A stretch of DNA of 64,000 nt from Icerya purchasi (taxonomy: Eukaryota > Arthropoda > Insecta > Hemiptera > Monophlebidae). The notes beneath the pieces were generated by a model. The model searched no databases, was not told the origin of the DNA, and saw nothing but the letters and a program-made list of their open reading frames with translations. Made by a program: the position numbers and the translations under genes. Positions 12,357 to 23,400 of this stretch are shown here, piece after piece (positions within the stretch are counted from its first letter, which is position 1; each line of letters begins with the position of its first letter). The stretch covers positions 588,963,643-589,027,642 of the forward strand of contig CM077115.1 of NCBI GenBank assembly GCA_039619475.1. The letters run 5' to 3'.

Positions 12357-12365
12357 ATGTGTGTG

Positions 12366-13400
12366 TTTTTTTGTTTTTTTTTCTTTCTTGTGAAAGCAAC
12401 ATCCTGTACCGTGTTTAACTGCTGTGGCTATTACAGTACGAAGATGCGCAGTTTGTCTTTATAGATATCTGCCTATTCCGCTAGTCCTGATAAATTGTGC
12501 TACAGATAAAATTGCATCCGGGGAATTCTCAAGAATGTTGGTGACTGTTTTATTATTAATTGAAGGGGGCCGGTGAGGTGATAATGCTGGACAGTCGCAT
12601 AGTATGTGAGGAGTTGAGGGAGCAACATCTTGGCCACAGAAAGGACAATTCGTAGGAGAGGGGGTTCTTTGAAAAATAAAATTATACGACATGACCGTAT
12701 GGCCCGTGCGCAAGCGGCTAAGTGCACAGAAATCTCTGCGGGAAATGCTTTTTTCTGGGCACCATGGTTCCGTTGAGGGTATAATTAACCTCGAGAAAGT
12801 CTGACACGAGGACCAATGGGTTTTCCATAAGGACGTGAGATTATTGAAGATTATGTTCGAGAGATAAGGTGGAGGTGGGCTGTTACTAGATGAGGGGCAA
12901 TATATTTCTGCTCGGGCGGATGTATTAACGCGTTCATTTCCAGGAATCCCTGCATGGCTGAGCGCCCACAAAAAGGATACGGAGCACTGTCTCTTAATAA
13001 GTTCGTATAATACCTGCTGGGTTTGAATTGCTACAGGATGTTTGGTGAGGGGATTAGAAATTGTCAATAAAGCTGCGGATGAATCAGATACCAGCAGGGC
13101 TTTCTGTGATGTAGGCTCTGTAGAAAGAAAATATTCCAAACAGAAAAATACTGCGTATATTTCAGCATCCAGTACCGAGCAATTGTCATTCCGTCGAATG
13201 CTTCGATTCATGTCGCAGATTTCAAAGGAACAGGCGGTTGGGGATGAAGTAGCCTCTGGGGTAGCCTTGCCAGCATCCGTGTAGAAAAAGAGGTGGTCGG
13301 AGTATTTTTGCATTGTTGCTATTGTCAACTGAACGATATTCGGGTGCAGGGGTTTATTATACTTCGTCAGGGAAAAGTTGTGTGTTAATGTTGGTGTTTA
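12366..13400 (-). mobile_element. I-like retrotransposon, 5'-truncated 3' portion
   Basis: A minus-strand copy whose poly-A tail appears as T-rich sequence from 12366. It keeps the 3' untranslated region, with the TTTAACT..GGCTATTACAG signature shared with other copies here, and the RNase H to C-terminal part of ORF2. The reverse transcriptase part is missing, so the copy was truncated at its 5' end near 13400. Confidence 0.8.
12459..13395 (-). pseudogene. I-like ORF2 C-terminus: RNase H and zinc-binding tail
   Basis: RNase H would remove the RNA strand during cDNA synthesis. From the upstream side: PLTKYNKPLHPNIVQ before the first Met at 13328, then FYTDAGKA with the first catalytic Asp, DAEIYAVFF with the Glu, LLVSDSSAAL with the second Asp, and SHAGIPGNERVN, where the usual final Asp is Asn. 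The tail contains RLRTGHTVMSYNFIF and a CPFCGQD..H..C zinc-type motif. The frame is open for about 290 codons, unusually clean for a truncated copy, which suggests it is fairly young. There is no complete protein because the endonuclease and reverse transcriptase are absent. Confidence 0.85.
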
Positions 13401-13404
13401 TCAA

Positions 13405-13880
13405 AAATTGTGATTTCGATGAGTAAAAAAATTATTCGAATAGGGGCTTTAAACATGTTTTGTAGAATCCCCGAACTTTACAGATGACATAATCGATATG
13501 TTTATTAAAATTAAGCTTTCTGTCTAGTATAAGTTGTAAATATTTCAATTTATTTTATTTTTATCTACAGTAATATTTAACTGATAACAGTTTATTAACG
13601 TGAAAGATAAACCGAAAAATAATTAGAGTATAATATTTTTTCCATTTAAATCATCATAGTGTCATTGACATAACTGAGATTTCTCATATCTTTATGGAAT
13701 GATACTGTAATACTGGAAATAACTGGACTTAAACCCGATCCTCGCGGTATTGCTGTAAATAATTCTCTTTTAATAGTAGTGTACATTTTCTTTGTTTAAA
13801 ATTTACGTTGTAGTATTTCTCAATCTTGCGGCGGATAAACTGACGAGTAGTATATTACCATAAAAAACCATAAAAATTTA
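13405..13880 (-). pseudogene. Highly decayed reverse transcriptase fragment
   Basis: On the minus strand, pieces read GSGLSPVISSI, then LSYVNDTMM in place of a YADD box, then KYLQLILDRKLNFNKHIDYV, which is the post-catalytic block of Jockey or I-type reverse transcriptases. Stops interrupt each piece. The homology is by eye only and weaker than for other copies. Confidence 0.45.
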
Positions 13881-13889
13881 GAATACACA

Positions 13890-14330
13890 ATCATGTCTCA
13901 TGAAAAATAATGAACTTTCTACCTCCAATAAATCCTCTTCAGAACAGTTCCTACATGCTAATCCACTAGGACTTACATATAAAAATGTCACTAAAACAAC
14001 CACTCAAAAGAACATTAAAACCTATTTCATGTTCATACGGCAAAACTCGTGGGAAAAAGAAAAACAGCAGGTCGGCATACCCACAGGCTAATCGCAAATA
14101 TTAGAACAGGCTTACAGTCAACAGCTGACTTTTACAGTACCCAGTTCCTCACTGACCACAGACACTTCGGAGCCTACATAAAAAAATAATACAAAATTAC
14201 CGAAGACGACAAATGTGACTGTGGGGAAACTGAAAACGCTAATCATGTAATCTTTCACTGCAGTAAGTGTGATGACATCAGGCACTTCAACATAGAAAAC
14301 TTCAATTAGAGCAATTCAACTTCGGCAACT
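13890..14330 (+). pseudogene. R1-like ORF2 C-terminal fragment
   Basis: The plus-strand frame from 14094 reads ANIRTGLQSTADFYSTQFLT, then an in-frame TAA, then DDKCDCGETENANHVIFHC. The C..C..H..C spacing and position match the zinc-binding end of R1-clade ORF2 proteins. Upstream, a frame-shifted NSWEKEKQQ fits the preceding block. The fragment ends with a TAG shortly after HFNIENFN. It is a relative of the longer R1-like copy at 52,375-62,002. Confidence 0.6.
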
Positions 14331-14630
14331 AAATTTCAAAAATTCGCGTTCTTAGTTTTAAAGCCAAAATTTACTGGAAAAAATAACAACCTACAGTGAT
14401 TTACATTACTCAATTAAATAAAAAACATTACACTTAAAATTTACTCATTAACACATATATAATTTTCAATATTAATATCCATCTAGCTTAAATGGTAAAT
14501 CAAACCGAAATCAACCACACGCGTTTTCAGAAAAAAAAAGAAAAAATATTTATGACAAAAATAAATTTTAACACTTACTAACAATTATATATATATATAA
14601 TTTTTAATAAGTGTTATATTCCCTATTAAT
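14331..14630. other. AT-rich spacer
   Basis: Between the R1-like tail and the next reverse transcriptase scrap. It contains a short TA-rich run near 14586-14600. No feature is recognised. Confidence 0.4.
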
Positions 14631-14915
14631 ATGTTCGGCTTTCGGCCTGGTATTGGCCCTTCTGATTGTGTTAGTCTTTTCGTTTCTCACATATACAAAT
14701 CTTTTATCCAAAAACATTTCACCCTAGCTTCCTTTATTGATGATTCCTCCGCTTTTGATAATGTTCATCTTCCCACTCTAAGAGATAAAATGACGGCAAT
14801 TAATATCCCAATTAAATTCTCTTCCCTTATTATCAATAGTAGATGTAAAATGACAGTTCTAGCTCAAAGGATGCCGCCAGCACCCAAAAGCACCCAAGAG
14901 TCGTCGCGAAGGTGA
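14631..14915 (+). pseudogene. Isolated reverse transcriptase fragment
   Basis: The frame opens with MFGFRPGIGPSDCVSLF and continues with TLASFIDDSSAFDNV, which corresponds to the fingers and palm start of an I- or Loa-type reverse transcriptase (QYGFR..., then FLD..AFD). The catalytic YADD box is not present, so only about 70 codons of domain remain. Similarity stops around 14850 where unrelated sequence begins. Confidence 0.6.
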
Positions 14916-15051
14916 AATTTCACCTTAATACCTTGATTAATTCGGAAAATTAACCTAATTAATAGTATCAGAGGTCAAAAACTAACCCAAATAGCCCGAT
15001 TATTGCAGAAAATTCACCCAATTAAGGGTCCCAAGCACCCTTATGTCCCTA

Positions 15052-15157
15052 ATTAATTATGCAATCAATTTAATCGTTGAATTATTAATTATGCAATCAA
15101 TTTAATCGTTGAATTATTAATTATGCGATCAATTTAATCGTTGAATTATTAATTATG
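15052..15157. repeat. 32-bp tandem repeat, three copies
   Basis: The block beginning GCAATCAATTTAATCG recurs at 15061, 15093 and 15125 (GCGATC in the last), giving a 32-bp period with a partial fourth copy. The array sits between two occurrences of AGCTCAAAGGATG followed by YCGCCA, near 14862 and 15168. Confidence 0.85.
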
Positions 15158-16139
15158 TGTGAATATAAGCTCAAAGGATGTCGCCACCGTTGATTAAGGC
15201 CTTCCAGAGCCGTTTCCGGAGCGTCTCGGACCGTGGAACCGCATTCCATTTGATTGTCGATCCCTTAATTACCGCACACACATGTAAATGTACGTGTATA
15301 TACATCTGCACACACATGTAAAATCACCATCATCATCACTATCGCGGTAAATTCGTACGCGTGCCATCGCAAGTGACCTTGTACCTGTCAATCATTTGAC
15401 CGATGCATGCCTTTACTTGTATGTAAATTACCGTTATTCGGTAGCGACTGGTTTTGGAGGATTACGCACACAATGATATATATACGGTTACGAGCGTCCG
15501 TAACATATGTAAAATTAGTTATTATCATTATTGGATTTTGTTGTTATCAATATTATCAGTGGTCAATCTGCAGGAATCGCGGTAAAATACAGGTTTTCGC
15601 CGTTCCGGTATTTCTAGGAATCGCGAAGATTTTTGTTCGGTCAGTTGCGTAAAACTTTTCTTTGTCCGATACATTATGTACGGGGGGGGTAAGTCTCTAT
15701 CTCACACATCGCAAAAGCGAAAATGCTTCTATCATAGCGCTACACGTAAATGCTAACGCAACCGTTGAAACCGGATCTTAACATCCTTATACTTTCTATT
15801 ACAGTCTATGTCATATTGCAGATCCACACCCTACATGTATACACTAACACAAAAACATACTCATACTCAAAGCCCATGACTACTTTATTCAATGCGCATA
15901 TGTAACCAACTATTCCTGACGGAATGATATTTTTCTGACGTAATATTTCCACTGCCACAACTGATTTAAACCAAGTAAAAGCGCATGCATCGTTCTCGCA
16001 CACATGTCGATCGTTAGCTATATCGTAATTTTTTTTTTTAAATTAACCAAAGTATAATATTTAAAGCATAAAACTAACGTGAGCTCCCCATTCCCCGCTT
16101 TATACCATTCAAATGTATTTTTTAATTTTTTTATTTTTT
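15158..16139. other. Anonymous sequence with distant repeat homology
   Basis: No coding domain is found. The part at about 15880-15985 is similar to 18385-18485; both contain TTTCCACTGCCA after a TTTTTCTGAYGTAA motif, so this stretch is an outlying piece of the repeat field that fills 15.9-18.5 kb. A G run of nine is at 15681-15689. Confidence 0.4.
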
Positions 16140-16241
16140 CCATGCCTAAGCATTATAAAAATTGGTCTAAGTATATTTCTCATTTTCTACGGTTCGAAAA
16201 ATTTTTTCTTTATTCTCCGATCGTTACAAAAACGTACTGAC

Positions 16242-16594
16242 TAGTGATGGGAAACTTCGAAATGTTTCATTCGAATTATTCGATTGTTCGATAACTTCGA
16301 ATGCATTCGATTGTTCCACAGTTACATTCGAAATGTTATTTCATTCATATAATTCATTCGTATTCACATCAATCATTCGAATTAAAATCATTCGAATCAA
16401 AATCATTCGAATTAAAATCATTCAAATCAAAATCATTCGAATTAAAATCATTCGAATCAAAATCATTCGAATCAAAATCATTCAAATTAAAATCATTTGA
16501 ATCAAAATCATTCGATTGTTTTTTGTTTTTTTTTTTTTTTTGACGATTGTTGATTGTTTTGATTGTAAAAACATTTTGAAATCGCACATCACTA
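16242..16594. mobile_element. hAT-type MITE, copy 1
   Basis: It begins TAGTGATGGG and ends CACATCACTA, imperfect terminal inverted repeats of hAT type. It is flanked by GTACTGAC (16234-16241) and GCACTGAC (16595-16602), an 8-bp target-site duplication with one mismatch, which is the hAT length. The interior carries nine 15-bp units of TTCGAATYAAAATCA type (16376-16510). It has no transposase and would be non-autonomous. Confidence 0.8.
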
Positions 16595-16877
16595 GCACTG
16601 ACAGATCACACGCTTATATCTACCATAATGTTAGCCACCACGAAAGCGAACCATTCGATCCTGTGCACACTCTGCTCTCGATAGTTTCCCTATCGTTCAT
16701 AATAATTTTTCAAAGCCTAAGTATCATAGAATTAGTGCAAGTATATTTATTATTTTTTCTCACTTACGATTATTTTTCTGTCCGTAAGTATTATAAAATT
16801 AGTCTAAGTATATTTCTCATTTTCTACGGTTCCAAAAATTTTTCCTTATTCTCCGATCGTTACAAAAGCGCACTGAC

Positions 16878-17172
16878 TAGTGATGGACAACTTCGAAATG
16901 ATTCATTCGAATTATTCGATTGTTCGATAACTTCGAATGCATTCGATTGTTCCACAGTTACATTCGAAATGTTATTTCATTCGAATAATTCATTTGTATT
17001 CACAACAATCATTCGAATTAAAATCATTCGAATTAAAATCATTCGAATCAAAATCATTTGAATCAAAATCATTTGAATTAAAATCATTCAAATTAAAATC
17101 ATTTGATTGTTTTTTTTTTTTTGACGATTGTTGATTGTTTCGATTGTAAAAACATTTCGACGCACATCACTA
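16878..17172. mobile_element. hAT-type MITE, copy 2
   Basis: Same ends as copy 1 (TAGTGATGGA and CACATCACTA). It is flanked by GCACTGAC (16870-16877) and GCACTGGC (17173-17180). Only six internal 15-bp units are present (17012-17101), so the element is shorter. The near-identical flanking octamers in both copies show that it was duplicated along with the surrounding DNA rather than inserted twice. Confidence 0.8.
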
Positions 17173-17400
17173 GCACTGGCAGATCACACGCTTATATCTA
17201 CCATAGCGTTAGCCACCACGAAAGCGAACCATTCGATCCCGTGCACACTCTGCTCTCGATAGTTTCCCTATCGTTCATAATAATTTTTCCAAGCCTAAGT
17301 ATTATAGAATTAGTCTAAGTATATTTATTATTTTTTCTCACTTACGATTACTTTTCCATCCATAAGTATTTATGTATGTTTTCCCCGGTTCTAAAAATAA

Positions 17401-18731
17401 ATCTATCGTTGTCTCGCCCCTCAACGAAAGCACACGCATCATTCTCACACACGTGTCATTCGTTCGCGTTACCACTTTTTTTCAAAATTAGTCCAAGTAT
17501 ATTTTATTATTTTTCTCATTACGATTATTTTCAGTCCGTAAGTATTTCTATATGTTTTCCGAGGTTTTAAAAATTAATCCGAACAAACATTCAGACTGTT
17601 GTGAAAGCATACTATCTATCCCCCCGCACAGATTCTATATTACTCTATTACGAGTTCTTCAAAAATTGATTCGAATATGTTTTTCATTTTTTTTTTTTCA
17701 ATCCTAAAAATTCATTCTTTCTACCCCGCCCCCACACATCTAAAATTACTGATCTTTCGCAATCTTTATTTATTTTATCGATTCTAAAAATTAATCAATG
17801 GTTCACTCGAAAGCGTACCGCACATTCCCACACACTTATCTTCTATCACGAATTTCCCTATTGATCATGAACATTTTTTCAACGTTAGACACAATAGCAT
17901 ATCACATTGATCTCGCATATGCACCACATGCAGTTCTATATGTTTATTTTTTTATTAACGATCTTTATTTTTTTTTTTGTACCTGTATTACTTTTTCCTA
18001 CACATTCATGTCATCATATACACTTAACATTGTCAAAAATAATTTTAACCTTTCGAGAAAGAAAAATCTCCGATCAATAAAAAATATTTATTAACATCAC
18101 AATTATTTTTAATATTATTCGTTTCGCTATAAACATAATTTTTTATTTAATAAACTCATCCGCATCATCAATCGTTTCAAGACATTATTGTTTCGAACGT
18201 CAATACCTGTTTTCCAAGAATCGATAACCTCTGCAGGTATATATCTTGTCGTCGCAACAACCTTTACCTGCATGACTCGCATACCTTCAAGATCACTTGT
18301 ACATTGCTCGCACGCTATTTACCATTATTCGGTACAAGAATATTTTTCACACTCCTTCACATATGCGTATACACTCAAAGTCCTCGATTACTTTGTTTGT
18401 ATACAAATATATTCAGCTTTCTCCGACGGAACAACATTTTTCTGATGTAACATTTCCACTGCCATAACCGATTCAAAGGTAGCTAATGAGATAGACTATC
18501 GAACGGAATTATTCAAGCGGTCAGTATTAGTTTTATGTTAAACATGTGTATTTTGTCGAATCTGTGTTCACGCATTATTAAAAAATTTACATCAACGTTA
18601 AAGAAAATAATTTCCTACGTTTTTTCTCTTTTTTTCTCTATCATTTTTTTCTGTTTTTTATCTTTCCTTTTCCTCTTTCTTTTTCTCTGTTTTTTTTTTA
18701 GTGAAAAGTTTGAAATACATATTATTCAATC
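17401..18731. other. Decayed repeat field
   Basis: Partial, diverged versions of the upstream repeat recur, such as AAAATTAGTCCAAGTATATT near 17485 and TCTAAAAATTAATCAATGG near 17784. No open frame has a recognisable domain. The sequence is pyrimidine-rich, especially at 18,620-18,700. Confidence 0.4.
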
Positions 18732-19879
18732 ATGAATACTAATATAGTTAACGTATGCAGCAACTCAAAAATCAATTAAGGACGCCGAATTTATTCAGAA
18801 TTTATTTGCAAGTGATAGCGACTCGCATACGTCTTCGTCACTTCAATTACCGCAATCAGATGATGGTTATTCTTCAACAGAATCAACATATTTTACATAT
18901 AAAATCGTTGGTCCAGTATTATTGTCAGATCAGATGGATATAGTGGAATATTTTGTAGATTTCAGCTTCCATAAGGATTCTGATTATGGTTTTCTAGTAA
19001 CCGAACTAGCGATGATTGATATGTCTGGCGGGAGATGTTTACATACGCTATACAAGCCAAGCAGAGCATGGTCTGCATCAAAAATGCCTCATTTACAATG
19101 CTCTTCCATGAGTCATTACTTGAAAAACCCCTAATTATCTCCCTGTCGGGAAGAAATATTCATGGCACGTGATGTATTCACAATATTGTCCGAAAAACCG
19201 AAGGCTCGCGTATATATTTTAACCACTTATGCAAAACTTATATTATGGGAACTTGACGAAAAGTCTGAATTGTTGCGTGACTTGGACTATGAACTCGTTA
19301 ATATGGAGAAAGTCTTTCGAGTACCTAGTATTGATGATTTATATCAAGAATACTCTGGTATAAGCAATCTGGTAACTTGTAAGCACCATTATGAGAATGA
19401 TATTTTTCATTGTGCGATGAAAAATGTTATGGTGATGAATACGTGGCACGATCACGTTATCCGTCCGCTGAAGCTTATGAACAATCTCAATATAAATGAT
19501 TTAAGCCAGTTGTTCATTACAGCCACCAAAGAAATGATAATTACATTATTTCCAAGTTGCATCGGGGACATTTATATATTTTTACCGGACAGATTAAAAC
19601 AGGATGATACGATAAAATCATTTCTACCATGCTACGATCACGAACATGATAAAGAATATTATATCGATGGTGATACATTACACAGGAGTACTCGAAATTG
19701 TGTCAAAGTAAAAGATTGCGACGACTGTCAACATTCAATTCATACGGGTTAAAAATTCAATAAAAGACGTGGAATTTGAAAGCTGGAGTTGTCTAGATCC
19801 TACGAAAGTTGAATATGAACATAACAATTACCTTTCAATGTACCAAAGTCAATTGTTGCGTAGTATGTATAATATGTGA
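18732..19879 (+). pseudogene. Unidentified protein-coding remnant with several lesions
   Basis: Not recognised with confidence. A plausible start ATG is at 18732, but after MNTNIVNVCSNSKIN that frame stops. A second frame, open from 18748, reads through a Ser/Asp-rich stretch (FASDSDSHTSSSL), then VEYFVDFSFHKDSDYGFLVT and ELAMIDMSGG, and is stopped by a TAA at 19132-19134. The same frame continues through RVYILTTYAKLILWELDEK, FRVPSIDDLY, TCKHHY and FHCAMKNV to a stop at 19750. A shifted frame then reads KDVEFESWSCLDPTK to a TGA at 19877-19879. Overall it looks like one protein of about 375 residues carrying two frameshifts and one nonsense codon. The ELA..D and CKHH..HCA.KNV..W pattern recalls an uncharacterised arthropod family with a nuclease-like fold, but I cannot verify this. 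An AATAAA lies at 19759-19764. Confidence 0.55.
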
Positions 19880-20339
19880 AATAAAACCATATTTTTTTCT
19901 TTTACTCGCATTTTTTATTTTTATTATTTCAAAATCTTTTACATTGTTTCACATAAATTATAATGTATGTATGTATATATGTATGGAATTTTAATATGTA
20001 ATAATATACATTTCATACATTTTATTTTATTTCATGGTCATATAATTACTTTAAAATTATTTAGATACACCGCAGATATTATAGTACCGAACACATCATT
20101 TATTATTTCATTCTATTTCAATTAATATGTTGTATGGATGAAATCGAATCAATTTATGTAACTGTTTATTTAAATTTAAATAATCTTTTTCTTTTTTTTT
20201 TTTATCTCTCAGCATATGCATGCGTGTATATGCTTACATATACAAGTATGAAAAAAATTATTTTTTTATTTTTTCCTCGATATGAATGGTAAATCTACGA
20301 CTTTATTTGAAAAACGGTCAAAACCTAATACATAGATTT
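19880..20339. other. AT-rich sequence up to the assembly gap
   Basis: No gene or repeat is recognised. It ends directly at the gap without any 63-bp satellite sequence, so the left edge of the satellite array is hidden in the gap. Confidence 0.5.
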
Positions 20340-20439
20340 NNNNNNNNNNNNNNNNNNNNNNNNNNNNNNNNNNNNNNNNNNNNNNNNNNNNNNNNNNNNN
20401 NNNNNNNNNNNNNNNNNNNNNNNNNNNNNNNNNNNNNNN
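20340..20439. other. Assembly gap, 100 N
   Basis: Exactly 100 unknown bases, the conventional placeholder for a gap of unknown length. Unique sequence lies to its left and satellite to its right, so the true array may be larger than what is shown. Confidence 0.99.
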
Positions 20440-23400
20440 TACATTTAACCTGAAACCCACACCATAAACCAACACTACTAACCTTTACTTCCTCAAAACA
20501 TACTACATTTAACCTGAAACCCACACCATAACCAACACTACTAACCTTTACTTCCTCAAAACATACTACATTTAACCTGAAACCCACACCATAACCAACA
20601 CTACTAACCTTTACTTCCTCAAAACATACTACATTTAACCTGAAACCCACACCATAACCAACACTACTAACCTTACTTCCTCAAAACATACTACATTTAA
20701 CCTGAAACCCACACCATAACCAACACTACTAACCTTTACTTCCTCAAAACATACTACATTTAACCTGAAACCCACACCATAACCAACACTACTAACCTTT
20801 TACTTCCTCAAACATACTACATTTAACCTGAAACCCACACACATAACCAACACTACTAACCTTTACTTCCTCAAAACATACTACATTTACCTGAAACCCA
20901 CACCATAACCAACACTACTAACCTTTACTTCCTCAAAACATACTACATTTAACCTGAAACCCACAGCCATAACCAACACTACTAACCTTTACTTCCTCAA
21001 AACATACTACCATTTAACCTGAAACCCCACCATAACCAACACACTACTAACCTTTACTTCCTCAAAACATACTACATTTTAACCTGAAACCCACACCATA
21101 ACCAACACTACTAACCTTACTTCCTCAAAACATACTACATTTAACCTGAAACCCACACCATAACCAACACTACTAACCTTTACTTCCTCAAAACATACTA
21201 CATTTAACCTGAAACCCACACCATAACCAACACTACTAACCTTTACTTCTCAAAACATACTACATTTAACCTGAAACCCACACCATAACCAACACTACTA
21301 ACCTTTACTTCCTCAAAACATACTACATTTAACCTGAAACCCACACCATAACCAACACTACTAACCTTTACTTCCTCAAAACATACTACATTTAACCTGA
21401 AACCCACACCATAACCAACACTACTAACCTTTACTTCCTCAAAACATACTACATTTAACCTGAAACCCACACCATAACCAACACTACTAACCTTTACTTC
21501 CTCAAAAACATACTACATTTAACCTGAACCCACACCATAACCAACACTACTAACCTTTACTTCCTCAAAACATACTACATTTAACCTGAAACCCACACCA
21601 TAACCAACACTACTAACCTTTACTTCCTCAAAAACATACTACATTTAACCTGAAACCCACACCATAACCAACACTACTAACCTTTACTTCCTCAAAACAT
21701 ACTACATTTAACCTGAAACCCACACCATAACCAACACTACTAACCTTTACTTCCTCAAAACATACTACATTTAACCTGAAACCCACACCATAACCAACAC
21801 TACTAACCTTTACTTCCTCAAAACATACTAAATTTAACCTGAAACCCACACCATAACCAACACTACTAACCTTTACTTCCTCAAAACATACTACATTTAA
21901 CCTGAACCCACACCATAACCAACACTACTAACCTTTACTTCCTCAAAACATACTACATTTACCTGAAACCCACACCATAACCAACACTACTAACCTTTAC
22001 TTCCTCAAAACATACTACATTTAACCTGAAACCCACACCATAACCAACACTACTAACCTTTACTTCCTCAAAACATACTACATTTAACCTGAAACCCACA
22101 CCATAACCAACACTACTAACCTTTACTTCCTCAAAACATACTACATTTAACCTGAAACCCACACCATACCAACACTACTAACCTTTACTTCCTCAAAACA
22201 TACTACATTTAACCTGAAACCCACACCATAACCAACACTACTAACCTTTACTTCCTCAAAACATACTACATTTAACCTGAAACCCCACACCATAACCAAC
22301 ACTACTAACCTTTACTTCCTCAAAACATACTACATTTAACCTGAAACCCACACCATAACCAACACTACTAACCTTTACTTCCTCAAAACATACTACATTT
22401 AACCTGAAACCCACACCATAACCAACACTACTAACCTTTACTTCCTCAAAACATACTACATTTAACCTGAAACCCACACCATAACCAACACTACTAACCT
22501 TTACTTCCTCAAAACATACTACATTTAACCTGAAACCCCACACCATAACCAACACTACTAACCTTTACTTCCTCAAAACATACTACATTTAACCTGAAAC
22601 CCACACCATAACCAACACTACTAACCTTTACTTCCTCAAACATTTTAACCTGAAACCCACACCATAACCAACACTACTAACCTTTACTTCCTCAAAACAT
22701 ACTACATTTAACCTGAAACCCACACCATAACCAACACTACTAACCTTTACTTCCTCAAAACATACTACATTTAACCTGAAACCCACACCATAACCAACAC
22801 TACTAACCTTTACTTCTCAAAACATACTACATTTAACCTGAAACCCACACCATAACCAACACTACTAACCTTTACTTCCTCAAAACATACTACATTTAAC
22901 CTGAAACCCACACCATAACCAACACTACTAACCTTTACTTCCTCAAAACATACTACATTTAACCTGAAACCCACACCATAACCAACACTACTAACCTTTA
23001 CTTCCTCAAAACATACTACATTTAACCTGAAACCCACACCATAACCAACACTACTAACCTTTACTTCCTCAAAACATACTACATTTAACCTGAAACCCAC
23101 ACCATAACCAACACTACTAACCTTTACTTCCTCAAAACATACTACATTTAACCTGAAACCCACACCATAACCAACACTACTAACCTTTACTTCCTCAAAA
23201 CATACTACATTTAACCTGAAACCCACACCATAACCAACACTACTAACCTTTACTTCCTCAAAACATACTACATTTAACCTGAAACCCACACCATAACCAA
23301 CACTACTAACCTTTACTTCCTCAAAACATACTACATTTAACCTGAAACCCACACCATAACCAACACTACTAACCTTTACTTCCTCAAAACATACTACATT

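Larger units (their letters stand above)
16140..17400 (+). repeat. Tandem segmental duplication, about 636-bp period
   Basis: Two long, highly similar copies follow one another. Flank sequence, a MITE insertion and the downstream GATCACACGCTTATATCTACC segment all recur with an offset of about 636 bp at their left edges (16242 against 16878). The copies differ by substitutions and by the number of 15-bp units inside the MITE. The duplication therefore happened after the MITE inserted. Confidence 0.85.

Noticed and set aside
16301..17134. Open frames with Ser-Phe-Glu-Leu-Lys repeats on both strands
   Set aside because: They come from the 15-bp minisatellite inside the two hAT MITEs.
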